Part shown: positions 60,418 to 64,000 of the stretch, in pieces
Layout of the letters: every line of letters begins with the position of its first letter
Numbering within the stretch: position 1 is the stretch's first letter
NCBI GenBank assembly: GCA_914767715.1
Contig: OU612073.1
Span: 23,872,001 to 23,936,000 of the forward strand
DNA: 64,000 nt
From: Membranipora membranacea
Lineage: Eukaryota > Bryozoa > Gymnolaemata > Cheilostomatida > Membraniporidae
Direction: 5' to 3'
Made by a program: the position numbers and the translations under genes
Notes under the pieces: generated by a model
Told to the model about the DNA's origin: nothing
Databases searched by the model: none
What the model saw: the letters and a program-made list of their open reading frames with translations, nothing else

Positions 60418-62400
60418 GTTGTAGAGCCGAGTCGATGATCGTAAAATAAACCCGCCAGGTTTACAATCAGTGACAACTGTAGGTTTATGTGAAACCTGTG
60501 TCTAAGTTTGATTTAAAAGCACCGTGCTCATGCTTGTAATAAGCGTAGCCTAGCATGTCTGATTTAGTCTACACTCGGGTTATACCTTTATGTGGGGTTT
60601 CAAGAAGCCCTACTAAGCAGGTAAACATGATTCCATCCTAAATCCACAACAATACACCTAAACGCCGCACACACTCCACACACTCGGCAAGCAGGTTATA
60701 AGTTTTTATTGTTGTTAGGGTTAGCAAAGGTCAGAATTAAGAGGAATTAAATTGTTCCAGAGACTTGTTGCATACTGTTGTCATTCCAAATAGCTTTTTC
60801 TGTCGAGTGCCAGTTAATTGAACACACAAAATAGTATCAGTGAGACGAAGCTCTATTGAAATACATCAAATAACTCACCTGCTTTCAGCTGTTGTAGTTG
60901 GAAAATTATCCTATTATAACATTTTGTAAATTGTTAGACGAATCCTAACTATTTTTTTATATGGAACAGTACGCTCGCTTGTCATTAAAGCTGCTAGTTC
61001 TGAGTCCCAACTGCCAGCTACCCTACCATTAACTGATATGTTTATGATAGAGCACTTGTTTAGGCTAGTCACACTTTAGGGTGTTGGATAGGCCTTTGAT
61101 GAGCTGGGTGTCAATGCTTGCAGGTGACTGTCGGTGGAATAATTGATAGCCTCTTATTCAATGGAGGAATTACAGCACAACTATGATAAAAAAATTGTAT
61201 ACTGATATAAGAGCCAAATGTGACCTTTCACATATTCTGGTGAATTTAATGTGGCTGGGCGGAATACTACCTAGGAACTCAATAATAACCTATTCTACTT
61301 TTCTACTCATATTTATAATCAGCAAACTTAATCATTGCAAGTTGTGGCAGTTTTATTTAAAAAATTGAAATTGAAATTTTTACCATGAAAATTGATGATA
61401 AATTTTATAATCGTAAACGGATTTGCTTCATTAATAAATTAGCATTCAAAGTTTCCTTCCTGCAATAACTGTAGCAAATTTGTTTCACTTCCTTACATTG
61501 TATAGGCCCTAATATAGGCTTTGACATTCACCATTCTTGTCTGCTGACTATATTATATTCCTCAAACAATCAAACAATATTTTTCAAATTTTTCATAATT
61601 ATTTGAAAATTGCTTAGACAATATAATTTTACATGCAGTGTGAGATGTGCACAGGTTAAAATACACACAGGAGTTAATAGATTTGCCGTCAAGTATGTGT
61701 ATAATGACCATAGCCCTGTCTGTCAAGTGTTAGCAGAGTAAATAATTCTCTGAGGTATTAACAAGGTTCATTCTAACAGATTTATATACCTATTATGTCA
61801 TAAGTCCACCATAGCTTAGATCCTTCAACTCAAGTAGGGTGGTCAAAGGGCGCGCCCCGCTTAATCATTGTGTGGTGAGCAGGGTAAAAAATATGCAAGT
61901 GAATATTTAAGTTGAGCTTTAACACTTAAACTTGTCTTTGAAGTGGTATGTTTATCTTTTTAATCCGTGATTTAATATTATTACGTGTTATGTTATCAGA
62001 GTTAGAGGCCTGTCAGTGCATCATGACATCAGGTATTTTAGGGTATCTTTGGACCCCTGATCCCCTGATAGCCTCAGATCAGATGATGACTGTGACAGTT
62101 AGAAGCAGGTGTCACTGATCACTCTTATCTTATTATCAATTATGAGTACAGGATTAAAAATTACAAAACTGACCCAGCAGGTTTCAAGACTGAACAAATC
62201 AACCAAAATTATCATGTTGTTTTAATTGATGATTGAAATAAAAAAAAATGGGTATAAACATCATTTTTGCAGTTCCCCATTTCTCTTATTCCCTCTTTAT
62301 TTGCCGATTTGCTGTGGTCAGCATCAAAAACAACTTTGTTAGTTTTTTGCTGCACAATTTTTTGATGATGATTCAAAGTATTCTATACTCTTGTGTTTTA
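60418..62400. other. no gene supported
   Basis: AT-rich DNA upstream of the candidate SIM first exon. No domain-bearing frame, repeat family or RNA gene was recognised. Confidence 0.45.
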
Positions 62401-62618
62401 CAGGCCTGTATAGTAAATCTGCTTGTTCGCTGGTGATTTCCATGTAAAGCTTTAACATTATAACACAATAATAATCCGACGATGCTTAGAGCCGAGCATG
62501 TAAAGTAAACGGAGGCGTTGAGTTTGGACTGAGGACATATGGTTACGGAGACCGGACAGTCGCCTCCCTCACAGCGATCACTACGGCTTATAGACCTACA
62601 TAGCCTTTTATCCAACAC
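62400..62618 (-). CDS. possible exon with one transmembrane segment
   Basis: A minus-strand open stretch with higher GC and coding-like composition reads CEGGDCPVSVTICPQSKLNA and then a hydrophobic segment SVYFTCSALSIVGLLLCYNVKAL followed by GNHQRTSR. It could end at a GTAAAA donor near 62399. The pattern recalls the TM1 region of class C (GABA-B-like) receptors, where a hydrophobic helix ends in (F/Y)N(I/V)K. It is too short to assign and no neighbouring exon was found. Confidence 0.25.
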
Positions 62619-64000
62619 CCAATACAGCAGAGGCTGTGGAGTTTACTATCAGCAAATATTGGAAAATGGGTAAACAAATGCGAGAGTTAGGATATTAAGA
62701 CTGGAGTAATGTCGGCGACTTGTGATCTTGTGGTCATTAAAGAATAAGTAAATATATAACTCTCATACTGGCTGCCTTGAAGGTTTGCTCGACCTGTGTA
62801 CCGACCTGTGTACTATGAGGGTGAATAATAAAATATCATGTATAATTTGATCCGCTTTAAAAAGAAAAATAAATATTTTTCAAAATGTATCTAGTGACAC
62901 GGGATGCCTATAAGGACAATGGTGATCCCTCAGATTTATTTCACTGAGTAATTTTAAATTTTGTAAATTCAAATGAATGGAATTTACTTTTGCGTATCAC
63001 TTCTTGACACCGGCACACTTCCCTAACCTAGCTAGTATTTTAGTGAGTTAAATGGTTTTAATGGGTTTATTTCACTACAGCTGGAGGCTATCGGAATCCA
63101 TGATAGCAGCTAGCAATATTGAACTCAAACTCTGATGAAGCAATTTTAGAAATACATATGTGAGTCGGAATCTTTACTATGGAAACACAATCATGCGCAG
63201 AGTTTTAATACCTTGTAAGTTTCGGTGGATTACGCCTTCATTTCCTGTACTTTACCTTTACACCATGCTGGCATTGCTAGGGTATTAAAGTGTTAGGGAG
63301 CTAAATAATTAGATGGTACACAACAATACATCAACATCCATAATGATGTGCACAGCAGAATAAAATTATACCGTGATTAAAGGTCTAAAGCCGAAAAGGA
63401 GGATATTTTACAGTGATTCAAACCCTTATGTTTCATTAATGATGGACTTCTAGGTGTTTTTTTCAGACGGAAAAGTGAAAAACACTGAACTTTTGGGGCT
63501 ACCAGACAAACTAAAATATAGTTTTACCCTGGCAAAGCAATACTGGAAATCATAGGCTTACTTTGCGGATTATTTAACATTTCTTTCCAAAAACTATAAT
63601 GTTGAATTTAAATTGTTGGGTTTCTCACATTATTTTACATGAGTTTTCACACTGAGTCTTACAAATTACCATCAAGATGCGTAATCCGCGTAGAAACGCC
63701 TGGCTGGATTCGTTTGCTCATCAATCATTACATAGATCCCTGTTTTTTCTCTCTTCAGGCTGTAGATTTTCTACACTGCTACGTTACAAGAGAAATAATC
63801 ACGCTTCTCAGATTGACCGATTTGCATTTGAAATCAATCACTGTCTTTACTATGTGTATGCAATAGGGATTAAAGGGGATAATTTTTTGGTTTTATACAG
63901 TAAACATTGGGCTAAGAGGTTGATCTACTGTTTGAAGTTGCCGAATGTTGAATCAATTTAAACACCTGCAGACAGGACCTGCACCCAGTGGTGTTCTGTA
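62619..64000. other. no gene supported
   Basis: A good pyrimidine-rich acceptor (TTTTTTCTCTCTTCAG, ending about 63759) is followed by 35 open codons to a TAG at 63866, but the translation shows no recognised domain. Confidence 0.4.

Overview
The window is eukaryotic and animal. Genes are split by many GT-AG introns, and the recognisable products are metazoan: PRPP synthetase, a GOPC/PIST-type Golgi PDZ protein, an SLC6 neurotransmitter-type transporter and a Single-minded (SIM) bHLH-PAS factor. Base composition is AT-rich, introns run from about 130 bp to about 3 kb, and genes lie within a few kb of each other. This suggests a moderately compact invertebrate genome. The phylum cannot be fixed from the sequence alone. 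I assembled the exon models by hand from reading frame, splice sites and phase. For PRPS, GOPC, SLC6 and SIM every junction keeps phase from start codon to stop codon.

Layout. 0-3.5 kb: a weak 3' end of an upstream gene, then a small unrecognised two-exon coiled-coil/basic gene. 4.8-7.4 kb: two tandem paralogous two-exon genes for tiny proteins with a signal peptide and a C-terminal membrane segment; I do not recognise this family. 8.4-14.0 kb (minus): a complete seven-exon PRPP synthetase. 14.5-22.2 kb (plus): a complete eight-exon GOPC, head to head with PRPS across 493 bp. 23.1-34.1 kb (minus): a complete 14-exon SLC6 transporter, tail to tail with GOPC. 34-38.8 kb: intergenic DNA with transposon fossils. 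38.8-40.6 kb: a 5'-truncated non-LTR retrotransposon with one frameshift. 42.5-46.3 kb: two single-exon ankyrin-like paralogues transcribed divergently. 47.9-55.3 kb (minus): the complete SIM core gene, with candidate alternative first exons up to 60.4 kb. 60.4-64 kb: mostly unassigned.

Non-coding structure is rich. Two hAT-type non-autonomous copies and one tRNA-like hAT-type element carry 8-bp target duplications. Two copies of a TTAA-flanked MITE lie in opposite orientation. A 514-bp foldback element sits 18 bp inside an SLC6 intron. There are also an 11-copy 26-bp minisatellite, a 14-bp x4 repeat and an exact 81-bp-period array touching one MITE.

The genes do not form a pathway. PRPS is nucleotide metabolism, GOPC is membrane-protein trafficking, SLC6 is amino-acid or transmitter uptake, and SIM is developmental transcription. 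The strongest candidates for something undescribed are the tandem small membrane-protein family and the divergent ankyrin-like pair.
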